From Taxillus chinensis (taxonomy: Eukaryota > Streptophyta > Magnoliopsida > Santalales > Loranthaceae): a DNA stretch of 64,000 nt. Both the position numbers and the translations under genes were made by a program. The notes under the pieces were generated by a model, which was not told the DNA's origin, did not search any database, and was given only the letters and a program-made list of their open reading frames with translations. Position 1 is the stretch's first letter. The number at the start of each line of letters is the position of its first letter. This document shows, piece after piece, positions 34,616-46,631 of the stretch. The stretch covers positions 4,870,021 through 4,934,020 of the forward strand of contig CM042087.1 in the NCBI GenBank assembly GCA_023512835.1, given 5' to 3'.

Positions 34616-36384
34616 TCAACCCTCAATGAACACAAAGAGGTTCACCTTTGGTGGCAGCAGGCAAGGAGGTTCAGTAGGGGGTCTCCCAAACAGTTGTTAT
34701 TGCTGTGGGGAGCAAGGCCACGTCAAGAGGGAGTGTCCCAAGAAGGATTTTCACTGCAAGAGCTGTGGATGAGAAAGTCATTTGAGCCGAGTTTGTGGGA
34801 GCAACAACAAGGAAGCAGGAGACATGGCATCCAGCATGAGGAGTGATGCCAGTTTTTGTGCACCAGCAAAGAGACCAACTTGTCAATGGCAGGCTAGTCA
34901 GGTAGGATCCAGTCAGACCCGACCTCAGGAGAGGCCGGAGCGGCAATAGACCGAAGCTGGAGGCAGCTATGGCGGGAACCATCCAGTAGGTGAGCTGACT
35001 AGTGGCACGGGTCAGGGGAGGGTGTTTGCGTTGAATGTGACACCTTAGGAGGAGGCTGAGCTACCACCCCCACCGGCGGAGGGTGGGGTAGGACCATCGG
35101 TGGTTTAAGGTACCCTTTTGATCTCTCGTACGCTTGCTTCTATTCTTTTCGATACGGGTGCATCATGTACATTTGTTGCTAAGCTTGTGATTGATGTCTT
35201 GGGGTTAGTATGTGTTGAGGTAGAGAGCCCCCTAGTTGTGGAGTCTCCGGTGGGAGGTATGATTGAGGTGCAACGTGTATGTCGTGACTGTGTGCTAACC
35301 ATAGGAGATGTGGAGCTTAGCTTCAATTTGTATGTGATGCCATTGAGGACGTTTGACCTAATCTTGGGTATGGATTGGCTTATAGCTTTCCAGGCCAAGA
35401 TAGATTGTTATCGGTGCCGTATATCATTTGTGTCACCTGCGGGGGTTTCTTGCACCCTGCAAGGGGAGTGGGATTGTGAGGCGAGTCGGGTTGGACCAGT
35501 GTTGGACTAGTGGGGTGCCATTACCCACAGGTTGGCAGCCCTAACTTTTGTTGAGGAGGGAAAGATGAGAAAAAGGGTGTGGCCAGCGGTTGTTGACCAA
35601 TTTCAGGATGTCTTTCCCAAAGAGTTGAGGAGTTTACCACCTAAGAGGAGTGTGGAGTTCACTATTGAGTTGGTACCGGGGATGGGTCCAATCTCCCAAG
35701 TGGCTTATTGTATGGGACCAGCTGAGTTGAGGGAGCTTCAGAGGTAGATATAGGAGTTGGTGAACCAGGGGTATATCAGGCCGAGTAGCTCACCTTGGGG
35801 TGCTCTAGTGCTCTTTGCAAAGAAGGCATATGGTACGCTTCATCTTTGCATTGACTACAGGAAGCTGAACTTGGTAACTGAAGAACAAGTATCCATTGCC
35901 TCGAATAGATGACTTGTTTGACCAGTTGAGTGGGGCTCAATGGTTTTCCAAGATAGATCTGCGGTTCGGGTACCACCAGTTAAGGATTAGGGAGGAGGAC
36001 ATCCCTAAGACTGCTTTTCGGTGTAGGGATGGGCACTATGAGTGGGTGGTGACGCCTTTCGGGCTCACTAATGCACCTGTAGTGTTCATGCATTTGATGA
36101 ACCAGGTCTTTGCTCCATACTTAGATTCTTTTGTGGTGGTGTTTATAGATGATATTTTGGTGTATTCCAATACGGAGAGGGAGCATGTAGAGCATTTGGC
36201 AACAATGTTGCAAACCTCGAGGGACCAACAACTGTTTGCTAAGTTTAGCAAATGTGAGTTTTGTATGCAGGAGGTTCATTTTCTTGGCCATGTCATGTCA
36301 GCTGAGGGGGTTAGAGTAGACCCAGCTAAGATTGAGGCTGTATCATCGTGGGAGAGGCCAATCAATGTTTTCGAGATTCATAGT
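34616..36384 (+). pseudogene. Outer chromovirus gag tail, protease and RT, truncated
   Basis: The leader jumps at about 34615 directly to the end of gag (RFTFGGSRQGG, knuckle CYCCGEQGHVKREC), so the gag N-terminus and capsid region are deleted. Protease (35118-35510) has DTGASCTF. RT (about 35750-36384) keeps [10 protein letters not shown] and stops at NVFEIHS where the copia element inserted. The stops at 34947 (TAG) and 35508 (TAG) correspond to CAG codons at 25872 and 26433 in the inner element. A second-knuckle Cys is replaced near a TGA at 34769. Confidence 0.9.
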
Positions 36385-37691
36385 TGTTGGATCAAACCGA
36401 GAATTTGGATAATACGGAACAAACCCTATGTAATTTGACTCGAGATGTTTCATGTTTACCATTAAGTCTGTGCAGATGAGTTAACTCTAAATCCGGACCT
36501 ACTCATGTGAGGACAAAGCTAAGGACAGGAAACATAATCCTGATCTGGATCATCATGAGTGTCGTCATTCACTTGGTATATAACCAAGTCATCATCCGGA
36601 GTAAGGACCCTTCGTACTGATTAAACACTTGACAAAACGACTAGGAACCCGCGTCTAACACTCAAGAAGATTATGTCAATTAATGCGGAGTAAGTCCCTA
36701 AGTCTACATCTTGCACGGAGTAAAAGAGACTTGTGAGAGAGAAAGAATCGAAGTTGTCACTCCACCGAACTAAGGAAAAGAAGACACAGACGAAGAAATC
36801 CGAGTCTGTCATTCGAGCGGAGTAAGGACACTGTTGCGGAGTAAGGACATCAAATGCGGAATAAGGAATCCAAACCATTACTCATGCGGAGTAAGGAAGC
36901 GCTAATGCGGAGTAAGCTCTTCGAACCATTACTCATGCGGAGTAAGGAAGCGCTGACAAGGAATAAGGATTCCAGGACTTCATTCATATGGAGTAACCAA
37001 TCACTGATACGGAGTAAGGATCCGAGCTTCGTTCATGCGGAGTAAGGAACCTTGCAACGGACCACGAAGACGCTGCTTCGTCTCTCCAAGCCGCAATTAA
37101 TGCTAGCAGCTCGCTACGTCCCGATGTAAGACAAACTCATTGAATACCTAAATTGTCTGACACGTGGAACACACGGAGATGTGGACGCAGTCTGAAATGC
37201 AATTGGAATCAAGCAAAGAATTCATTACAACTTATGCTTCCAATATTTCGAGCTCCACATCCGCAGCAGTTAAAGCTTTAGCATTTTCCGATGAAGAACT
37301 TCAATGCTCCACACTGCTCGGAAAATGCAGTTCCAAGATAGATTCCTAGGATGTCTATATATATATGCCTGAAGCAATGTAATAGAAATGTGTGTGCTTA
37401 CTTGTAATTATACACTCATAAGCGTATATCTTATAAAGAGCCAAACACAGAGATTCATTGCCAAGTGTGTGTAACTATAACAAAGTGTTGTGTTGTAATC
37501 AGCTAAAATGCTGTTTTGCTTTGTTGTATTTATCTTCAGATAATAAAGCAACATACTTCCACTACCTGGTTAATCTTCCGCACTAATTTTATCCGTTTAA
37601 CCAGAGTGAGTGTCTAAGCCATTAAGAGAGAGAAAGAATTTTGAAAGAGCCTATTCACCCCCCCCCCCCCTTAGGCTCTCCGGGACCAACA
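36385..37691 (+). mobile_element. 5' LTR of the copia element (1,307 bp)
   Basis: It begins TGTTGGATC and ends GGACCAACA. U3 contains about a dozen GCGGAGTAAGG words (36683-37050). A G-box GACACGTGG is at 37159-37167. A TATA (CTATATATATATGCC) lies near 37353. A C run is at about 37659. Confidence 0.92.
36683..37050 (+). repeat. Reiterated GCGGAGTAAGG motif in the copia U3
   Basis: Roughly a dozen copies or near-copies of (T/A)GCGGAGTAAGGA are spaced about 15-40 bases apart upstream of the TATA box. The irregular spacing suggests a cis-acting reiterated box rather than a simple satellite. Confidence 0.85.
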
Positions 37692-37693
37692 AG

Positions 37694-37705
37694 TGGTATC
37701 AGAGC
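37694..37705 (+). promoter_or_regulatory. Primer binding site of the copia element
   Basis: TGGTATCAGAGC lies two bases after the LTR. It is complementary to initiator tRNA-Met. Confidence 0.92.
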
Positions 37706-38030
37706 AAGTTCTACCTGCTCGTAGAGATCCCTCACTCCCTCTCAACTTAACAATGGCCGAAGAAAGCAGCATGCTATTCAATACCGGCCTTAACTCCGAG
37801 GGAGCTCAAGAGCCCCTTCCCAACCGAAGCAGCAGTGAAAATGTTGATCCACCTCAACCTGCTGCTGCCGCTGCTCCTCAACCACGGAATTCAGGCTACA
37901 CTTTAAGCAAACCGCCAAAGTTCACACCAGAGCTTTTCTCCTAGTGGAAAGCTCGCATGAAGATGTTCATGACCTGTCATGATCATCTAATGTGGCCTTG
38001 TCTTCATCAGGAGTTTCCCATTCCGATGAC

Positions 38031-41000
38031 TGTTGGACCCCATTTTGTCCAGGTTGGACATACTAACCCCATTTGATATACCTCTCTACCTATGCCATAT
38101 ACCTTGTTGAGCAGGTCCACAATGATCCCATACTTCCAAGGAGTGGTTTCTACTACAAGTCCTTGAAGCGCCCCAAGACCAACACCAAGTGATAGAGGAT
38201 GAAAATTGGAGACTAACGCACTTGACCGAGCTCAAATCGGACTTAAAATGAAGAAAATTATGGCCAAAACAATTTTCAAAAAAAAAAAACTTCGGGGTTG
38301 ACCATTGACCATTGACCATTGACCGTTGATCTGCCGACACCTCGACCCATTGACCTTCGAAGCCTCCAAGCATCGAAGCCCCGAAGCCTCGAAGCCTCGA
38401 AGCCCTGAAGCCTCGAAGCCTCGAAGCCTCAAAGCCCCAAAGCATTGAAGCATCAAAGCCCCGAAGCCTCGACGCATCGAAGCCTCGAAGCCTCGAAGCC
38501 TCGAAGCCTTGAAGCATCGAAGCATCGAAGCCTCGAAAGCCTCGAAGCCTCGAAGCATCGAAGAGTCGAAGCCTCGAAGCCCCGCTGCCGACACTCTGAC
38601 CTACGACACGCCCTTTCGACCTTCAACCCCCTAACTCTCGAAGCCTCGAAGCCCCGCTGCCGACACTCCGACCTTCGACCCTTCGACCCTTGACCCTGCG
38701 ACGCCTTGACCTACGAACCTTCGAACCTTGACACGGACGCCTGTAAGCCTTCGACCCTTCGACCCTAGACACTCAAAGCCTATAAACCTGCCGACACTTC
38801 GACCTTCGAACCTTGACCCGGACACCTGTAAGCCTTCGACCCTTCGACCCTGGACACTCGAAGCCTATAAACCTGCCGACACTTCGACCTTCGAACCACG
38901 ACCCAAACGCCTGTAAGCCTTCGACCTGTTGACCCTGGACACTCGAAGCCTATAAACCTGCAGACACTTCGACCTTCAAACCTCGACCCGGACGCCAATA
39001 AGCCTTCAACCTGTTGACCGTTGACCTTCGACCTGCCGACACTTCGACCCGTTGACCGTTGACCTTCGCCCCACCGAAATTTCGACCCACTGAAGCTTCG
39101 ACCCTGCCGACACTCTGACCTGCCGACACTTCGACCCTCTGACCCCTTTGACCTTCGCTGGTTGGCGTTTCTCGCTGGATCCGTGCGCTGTTTTTTTTCC
39201 TTTCTTTCTTTTTCTCGCTGGTTTCACACAACCTGTCTTCTGCGGTGGCTATCCGATGAGGAATCGTTTCTCAACAACCTATCAGTCACATGCGCTGCTA
39301 AAATACAAATTCAAAAGGCAATCACGAGCTCCCCTTTTTCCGCATAAGCTGTCCACCCGACCAAGCACTGATCTGCAACTAATAATGCACCGGACAAAAC
39401 ATTTATTGCAGCAATTAATGAGTCCAGCCAAAAAAATTTCTGCAGCCCTTTAAGATGCAGTCATCCGTCCCTGCGCAAGAAGGAGGATTCGTGAAAAGGG
39501 AGCCATCATCGTGGAAAAAAAATATGCAAAACCTTCCCCCCAGCTTCGTTCCAGCAGAAAAAAGAGAAAGAAAGCCCTGTTTGTGAAAAAAAAAAGGAGA
39601 CACACAGAGACCCCTCATCGTTGAAAAGCTGCTACTAGTGTTACGTCCAAGCTTCTTCCCTGCAAAAAAAAAAAGAGAGTAGAGTCCCAAATTCTTCCCC
39701 ACGCGAGAAGAGAGAGAAAAAAAAGGAAAGAAAAAAAAAGAGAAGAGCCATCACCCCAGCTTCATTCCAGCAAAAAAATAGAGAGAGCCAAAAAAAAGGG
39801 AAAGACAGAAAATGAAAGAGTGAGATTCGTCCACGCAACAAAAGGGAGTTGAGAGAGATTGAAAACCCAGAAAAAAGAGAGGATTATGCCAAAGAAAAAA
39901 AGAAGACAGAGAGATAGAGAAAGGACATTATGCCAGAACAGAAAAGGGAAGATTTGCTGCCATTCCATCCTAAATTCTGAATTTTTTTTCTTTCCTTCTC
40001 TCCTCACTTCTCTCTTCACTTTGCCAACATTCATATATACACTCTCCCCCATTTCAAACCCAGAAATTCTAAAACACCATCTTCAGTCCCCCAGTTCAGT
40101 TTTCTTTTCTTTTCAACAACAATACCAAAATCAGAAAAATAAAAAAAACAAACAAAAAGAGAGACACAGGTTTTGCAGCTCTAACCAGTGGCGTTCAACC
40201 TCCGGCCCAAGTCCTATCAACCAGCCTTTGGAGATTCAACCTCCCGCCAACGATATCACTACCGGAGTCCCAATCCAAAGCCAAAGTCAGTTAACTTTGC
40301 ATCTGTTTCTTTATTTATTTTTTATTTTTTAGCTTATTTGTATTTATATTTGATGTAATTATTTTTTTAGTATTTTTCTGGTTTTCAGCTTATCTATATT
40401 TGATGTAATTGTTTTTTTTTAGTATTTTTCACTGTATTTTCCATGTATTTCTTCCTATGTTGTACGTTGTAAATATGTAAAGTATAGTGAAAAGAGAAGC
40501 AAAAGAGAGGCATCAAAAGAGAGGAGATGAAAAAAACAAAAAAAAGGGGAAAAAGAAAAAAAGAGTGCTTTTTAATTTTCTTTTGTGGATGTCATAATCA
40601 CACACTTCACGTTTTTATTTTAATGCATATGTTCATGACTTTGATTTAAGATTTTGGGTTTGTAAAACAAAAAAATAACAAAATGTTTTCCACAAAATGT
40701 TTTTTCCAATACGTTTTCTACAAGATGTTTTTCTATAAAAAATTTTCAAAATATGTTCAAAATATCTCCTTGAAAAAAACCAAACATAAAAAAAAGAAAA
40801 AACGTTCGTCTAATAAAAATGTTCCAAAATGCTTTCCAAAACAAAAAACATGAGACCAATACGTTTTCCAAATCCATTTAAAACAAAAAAAACATGTTTT
40901 ACTTTCAAAAAAAAAAAAAAGCAAAACCAAAACGAAACGTTTTTTACAAAACATAAAAAAACAAAAAAAATGTATGTTTTCTAATCCAAAAAACCAAAAA

Positions 41001-41498
41001 AAAAAAAGGGAAAATAAAAACCATTTTTTTAGGACTTCAATTTCCAAAAGTAAAACCAAAAACCCAAAACCAACCCGTAGGATTTCATTCTCCACTTCAC
41101 ACAAAAACCCAAAACTTTTAGGATTCCCTTTAGAAATTTAGGGTAAATCTATTTTCACCATGACTTTAACAAATCACTTAGCTAAATAAAAATCATAGAG
41201 TTTTTAGGAAACTTAACCCCGTCATAGCAACACAAATAAAATAGAAACCTCCTCCTCCTAAATTAGATACGACGGGGTTAAGTTTCCTAAAAACTCTAAG
41301 GTAGGGGTGCTAATTCTTCCCTACACGTAACCAACTCCCGAACCTTTCTCTGATAACGCAGACCACACATTTAAACTACTCAAAGTAGAGGGTATCCAAC
41401 TGTACCCCAAAAATAGTTGGTGGCGACTCTAAAATTTCTCAACATTGGTTTAGTTTGAGCTCACTCCAAAAGGGCCCGGACGAAAACCAGTGATAACA
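38031..41498 (+). mobile_element. Solo LTR of the Tat/Ogre-like family (3,468 bp), TSD ATGAC
   Basis: It is flanked by ATGAC (38026-38030 and 41499-41503). It starts TGTTGGACCCC and ends CAGTGATAACA. It matches, in opposite orientation, the LTR at 57618-60631, including start, tail and internal minisatellite, but is about 450 bp longer. It holds long A- and T-rich stretches (39500-41100). Confidence 0.92.
38335..38600 (+). repeat. TCGAAGCC minisatellite in the Tat LTR
   Basis: A degenerate array of about 8-10-bp units (CGAAGCCTCGAAGCC) is followed to 39130 by irregular TTCGACC/CCGACAC words. The sister LTR carries the same array on the minus strand at 59865-60095. Confidence 0.9.
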
Positions 41499-42691
41499 AT
41501 GACCATCGGAGAAAATGGGGTCAGGAGGCCAAAGACTGATGCTGAACTCACTCACGATGAAGGAGCCTAGCGATACGCCAGTGAAAAGGCTCTAGCTTAT
41601 GTGACATCGTCCTTGGATTCAGAGGCTTTCACGGACGTCCAGGGGCCGCACGACAAGAAAGCGTGTGGGACAAATTGACTATTCTATATGAAGGAAGTCA
41701 GTCCCAGATGTAGAACGTCATTTGCGCTCTCAGACAGAACTTTGAGAGCTTCAACCACAAACCTGGCGAATCCCTGGAGAGCATCTATCGGCGATTCGGC
41801 AAGCTCATCCTGGAATTGAAAACTGTCAACGAGCACTACACTCAGTTCCAAATAAATGACAAGTTCTTTCGTTCCTTGCCGGATCGCTATTACTCCAAGC
41901 AGCTCCAGATGCAATCCAAAGACAACTGGCAGTATGCTCTCCTTGAAGAGATATATGGAGAGCTATGGACTCATGAGGTTAGATTCAAATACACTGACCG
42001 AGATGAGAAGATAGCTCGGAAAGAAAAGGGGGTAGCTCTTAAGGCTACGGCTGGACCAAGCATGCTGACGGAGGATGATACGGAAGAGTCAGAAAACTCT
42101 GACTCGGACATGGAAGAAGAAATAGCACTCCTGGTGAAATCTTTCACACGATTTCTGCGGAAAAGCAGAAAAGGATTCAGAAGAGGTTCTTCCTCATCCT
42201 CAAGAAGGAAGGAGCAGTCGGAGTCGACATCCCAAGACTGCTACAATTGCGGGAAACCTGGTCATTGGGCCAAGGACTATAGATCCAAACCCAAGATGGC
42301 CGACAAGGATGACAAGGTTAAACCCCGACGCTCCACCTCAGACAACAGCAAAATGAAGAGGAAGGCGTTCGTCTCAAAATACAACAATGGCTCGAAAGAA
42401 GAAGAGGAATCTTTAGACAACGAACCAACGGAAAAGGCGAATGTTTGCCTCATGGAAAACGCTGAGGTACCTTCTATCTCTGAGCTCTTGAGTAAACTAG
42501 AATCTCTTACTAAGGAACGTGATGATGAAAAGAATGAGAGATTAATAATTACTCAAGTGTATCAAAACATGAGTGATCAGACTAAACGCCTAGAACTTAC
42601 TGTCTCTAAACATGAAAAGGACATAGCTGACTACCGAAGCAGGGAGGTTTGGTATCACGATCTAAGAGCTGAAAATCACCTGCTAAATACC

Positions 42692-43805
42692 TATCACGCC
42701 CCGGATTTCCAACCCGAGGAAACCGGTACGTGACTCCCCTTGTACCCACACGGAGGGCAAAGGGGGTTAGGATGCAAACCCCGAATTTAACATTTTAAAC
42801 ATCCACAACACATTTCAAGAAAATAATGTCCATAAAAGAAATCCACAATCCAAACCAGTCTTTATTACAACAAAATCCTTTCCAATCCATCCCCACTGGG
42901 GTTACATCAATTCCCATAAAAAAAAATAACATAAATGGAAGAGAGTAAAATAAATAAGGTCTTCCACCTTGGTGTATCCACCTAACACCTGTAAGTCCCT
43001 GGAAAACAAGCAAACACAGTAGGAGGGGTGAGCAACCACAGCTCAGTAGGGATCAAGTCTCCCCAACCCTTCCCATGTTCCTAGCGGCTACATGCATGTG
43101 CATAAGTGTAGTGACGTGGCAGTATGAGAAAAAGAGTAAAACATTCCACACAAGCGGGCGTAACCCCAGCCCCAGTCACACTGGCTAACAAACATCACAA
43201 GCAAGTAATTTAACCGCCTCTTCAGGCCACTGATTTAACCGCCTCTCAGGCAAAGTAGTTTAACCGCCTCTTCAGGCCACTGGTTTAACCGCCTCTCAGG
43301 TAAAGTAATTTAACCGCCTCTTCAGGCCAGATACCACAGTCATGCACACAACACACACTACGGCCACTTAAGCATAAAACCAAACACTTGGTGTGCACCC
43401 ATTCAAAAGTGAACAAACCCAGCCATTCAGGCAATAGAACAAACACCCAATATGCATACATTCACCAAATCACAAGTCCAGCCACATAGGCATATTACCA
43501 AACATGTAATAGGCATATACACCCAACTGTTTTCACACAGGCATTTCATCGAACATATAGCATGCGACAACAGAATCACACCAAAATGCCATTGAAGGCC
43601 AACATCCATATAGGAGATCACACCTATATGGATTACATATTTATATATAAACAGATATAATCCATAATCTGCCCTAGAACCCTAGAACAGAGGAGGACTT
43701 AGGAAGAACAGAACCCCTACCTTGTATGTTCTCCTGCTCCCGCTCCCACGCAAGACTCCGACCACCCACGCAAGACGCTCCGGCAGCCACCAGAAGCTCT
43801 CCTTC

Positions 43806-43862
<57 letters not shown>

Positions 43863-44556
43863 GACGGCTGGTGGAGCAACAAACCCTAACCCTAAAACAG
43901 AGGGGCTTCTCCTCCTTATATAGACAACACAACATCAAAATGACGTAGTTTTGATTAAGTGAATCCCAGCATCAAAACGACGTAGTTTTGATGAAACAAG
44001 CTATGACCTTCCCACATCCATACACACCAAAATATTCACAATTCCAACATGGTCCTTTGGGAAAAGATGATTAGAATGACAAAACCAAGGTAACCATGCA
44101 AAAACATGCCTGCATGCCAATTTGAACGCCAATTCCCCAATTGGTGTGCAGCTCCAAATGCACTCAAACTTCACCCCAAGCCTCCTTGCATCTTGTAGAG
44201 GTCTAGGAAGCAAAAATATGCTTGCACGTGAAATGGGTGAATTCACGTGCAGCTCCAAATGCTCTGAAATTTCTGTGGTAGGTAGAGGACCTCATTCTAA
44301 GAAACTTTTGTTCTTGCACGCCAATTGTTTGAGGCCATCTACCCTATCAAAAGTGAGCTCCAAGATCAGCCAAAACAGCTTAAAACCGCCTGTATACGCA
44401 TAGCATCTTCCTAGGGCATAAAGGTACGTTATCAGTTGTCACATGCACCTCCCAAAAGTCTCCTCTTGAGCTCATCTCTTACCTCAAACTTGTGCACCAA
44501 CATCCAAGGTATTTGTGGTTAACTTCTTACACACGGGTTACACACGGGTCATTACA
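42692..44556 (-). mobile_element. Solo chromovirus LTR, minus strand, TSD ATACC
   Basis: It is flanked by ATACC (42687-42691 and 44557-44561). On the minus strand it begins TGTAATGACCCGTGTGTAA and ends CCGGGGCGTGATA. It contains a (CT) run (43810-43860), two ACGT palindromes (43934-43992) and 26-bp units. It is of the same subfamily as the fragments at 56353 and 57164. Confidence 0.92.
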
Positions 44557-46631
44557 ATACCAACCTCACAGGCATGAATGTAAATCTTAAAAGACTCGAG
44601 ATTGAACTTGAGAAGGAAAGGGAAATAAATCGTAAATGGCTAAAATCCGGAGAAATAGCCTCTTCATTTAGAACTGATCCTGACAATATCCGAGTCAAAC
44701 CTGGCCTAGGATCCGAATCCACTTCCACTGCTCCAACTACTGAGTGCCCTCCGGACTACACTCCAAAACTAACTAAGCTATATCCTGTTAGTACATCTAA
44801 ACCGTTGGATGGTTTTGTTTCAGGTGGCACCATAGTTTATGATTGTGGAACAGAGGTCACATCGCTAATGCCGAAGTAGTAGCACCCGTACCAAACGATG
44901 ACGGGAAGGCTGCTGCAGTTAAAGCCGAAACTGCAACACCCATAAACAAAGGAAAGGCTAAGTCTGACGCATCCAGGGCCAAGAGCGCGTCACCCGTTCG
45001 CAAAGGATTAGGCCATAGGGAACAAAGTAGAAAACCTGCAAAACCTAAGAAACCTGTATCCCCTGTTGTAACTCCTCATCACAGTGTCTGTTCGATATGT
45101 CGCGAAATAGGTCATTATCACTATGAGTGTTGGAGTCTATTTGATGACTGGTTATGTAATCATTCTTCAATCAATAAAAATCCGGTTGTCAAAAAGGGTT
45201 CTTCTTAGAAAGCTAAATCTAAAGTTCCTCGGAGTATTTCACCTAAGAAAACCCAAGTTGAAGAAGCAACTAAGATGGAAAAAGCTAAGTCAACTTGAAA
45301 AGTTAAAATTCCTAGAAACATAAAATCCGGAATAGTTGACACTGTTGTTGCTTCTCCTAACCGCCTAAAACAAGTTTGGGCACCAAAAATGTAATCTATT
45401 GTCTTGCAGGAGCATCTATGGAATTCACTGTCATCTCACTTGAAGTCAAAGATCAATCAAAGCAAGTGGATACTTGATAGCGGATGCTCCAGACATATGA
45501 CGGGTGATAAGTCTCTGCTCGTGGATGTTACTGACAAACAAGGCCCATCCGTAACATATGGTGACAACAGTAAAGGTAAGACTGTGGGGTATGGCACTTT
45601 AACCAACGGCTGTGTATCAATTACTAAGGTTGCATTAGTCGAAGGTTTGAAGCATAATCTGCTGAGTATCAGTAATTTATGTGACAAAGGATTCACAGTT
45701 TCCTTTTTGTCAAACACCTGCACAGTTAGAGATAACTTATCTAGAGATATTAAGTTATCCGGATCAAGAGATGGGGACATATATTCTATGGTCCTGAGAA
45801 ATAATTCTTCTGACCCTGTATGCTTCCTCACTACAGCATCACATGAAGATAGTTGGCTATGGCACAAGCGTTGCGCACATTTAAATTTTAAGACCTTGTC
45901 TAAATTAGTGTCGCTTGATTTGGTCACTGGTTTGCCTAAACACAAATACTCCAGAGACACTCTATGTCGAGAATGCCAACTTGGCAAATAGACCAAACAT
46001 AGTTTTAAGAGCAAAACAGTTAATTCAATAATTGCTCCCTTACAACTTCTTCACATGGACCTATGTGGTCCCATTTCTGTTTCTTCACTTGCTGGTGCGA
46101 GATACACCCTAGTAGTCATCGATGACTTCACCAGATACACATGGGTGTTGTTCCTGAAATCTAAGGATCAAACCTTTGAACACCTTGTCGATCTCTTCAA
46201 CTGGATAAGCAATTCACAAGGACTGAGCATTAAATGCATCAGGAGTGATCATGGTACAGAATTTGATTTCTCAGATATGAGGTCATATTATTCGAACAAG
46301 GGCATTCAACACGACTTCTCTGCGCCCAGAACTCCACAACAAAATGGGGTAGCTGAGCGCAAGAATCGCACTTTAGTCGAGGTTGGCAGATCAATGTTAG
46401 CAGGGGCAAAGCTTCCTCTCAGTCTATGGGCTGAAGCGGTGTCTACTGCCTGCTATGTTTAGAACAGAACTCTTATAAATAAACTTACCATGAAAACACC
46501 TTATGAGATGTGGAAGGGCAGAAAGCCTTCTATTTCACACTTCAAAACTTTTGGGTGTACTTGCTACGTACTGAACAATGAAAAAGAATCCCGGAATAAA
46601 TTTGAACCTAAATCTGATGATGGGATATTTG

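Larger units (their letters stand above)
37753..45190 (+). pseudogene. Copia gag, split by two solo LTRs
   Basis: Gag starts MAEESSMLFNTGLNSEG at 37753 and runs to about 38030 (with a TAG for Trp in FS*WKARM). It resumes at 41504 and continues to 42691 and again from 44562. The middle part has RSLPDRYYSKQLQMQSKD, an acidic patch and a zinc knuckle CYNCGKPGHWAKDY, where the last Cys is Tyr (42278). A coiled-coil-like stretch (LLSKLESLTKERDDEKNER) continues after the second insertion as LKRLEIELEKEREINRK. Downstream is a basic low-complexity region and a second Cys/His motif (CSICREIGHYHYEC). The frame changes several times. Confidence 0.85.

Noticed and set aside
36854..37045. 63-codon ORF in the copia LTR
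   Set aside because: It translates the reiterated GCGGAGTAAGG boxes in non-coding U3.
40757..41104. Phe-rich minus-strand ORF of 115 codons
   Set aside because: It comes from A-rich tracts of the Tat solo LTR and has no domain.
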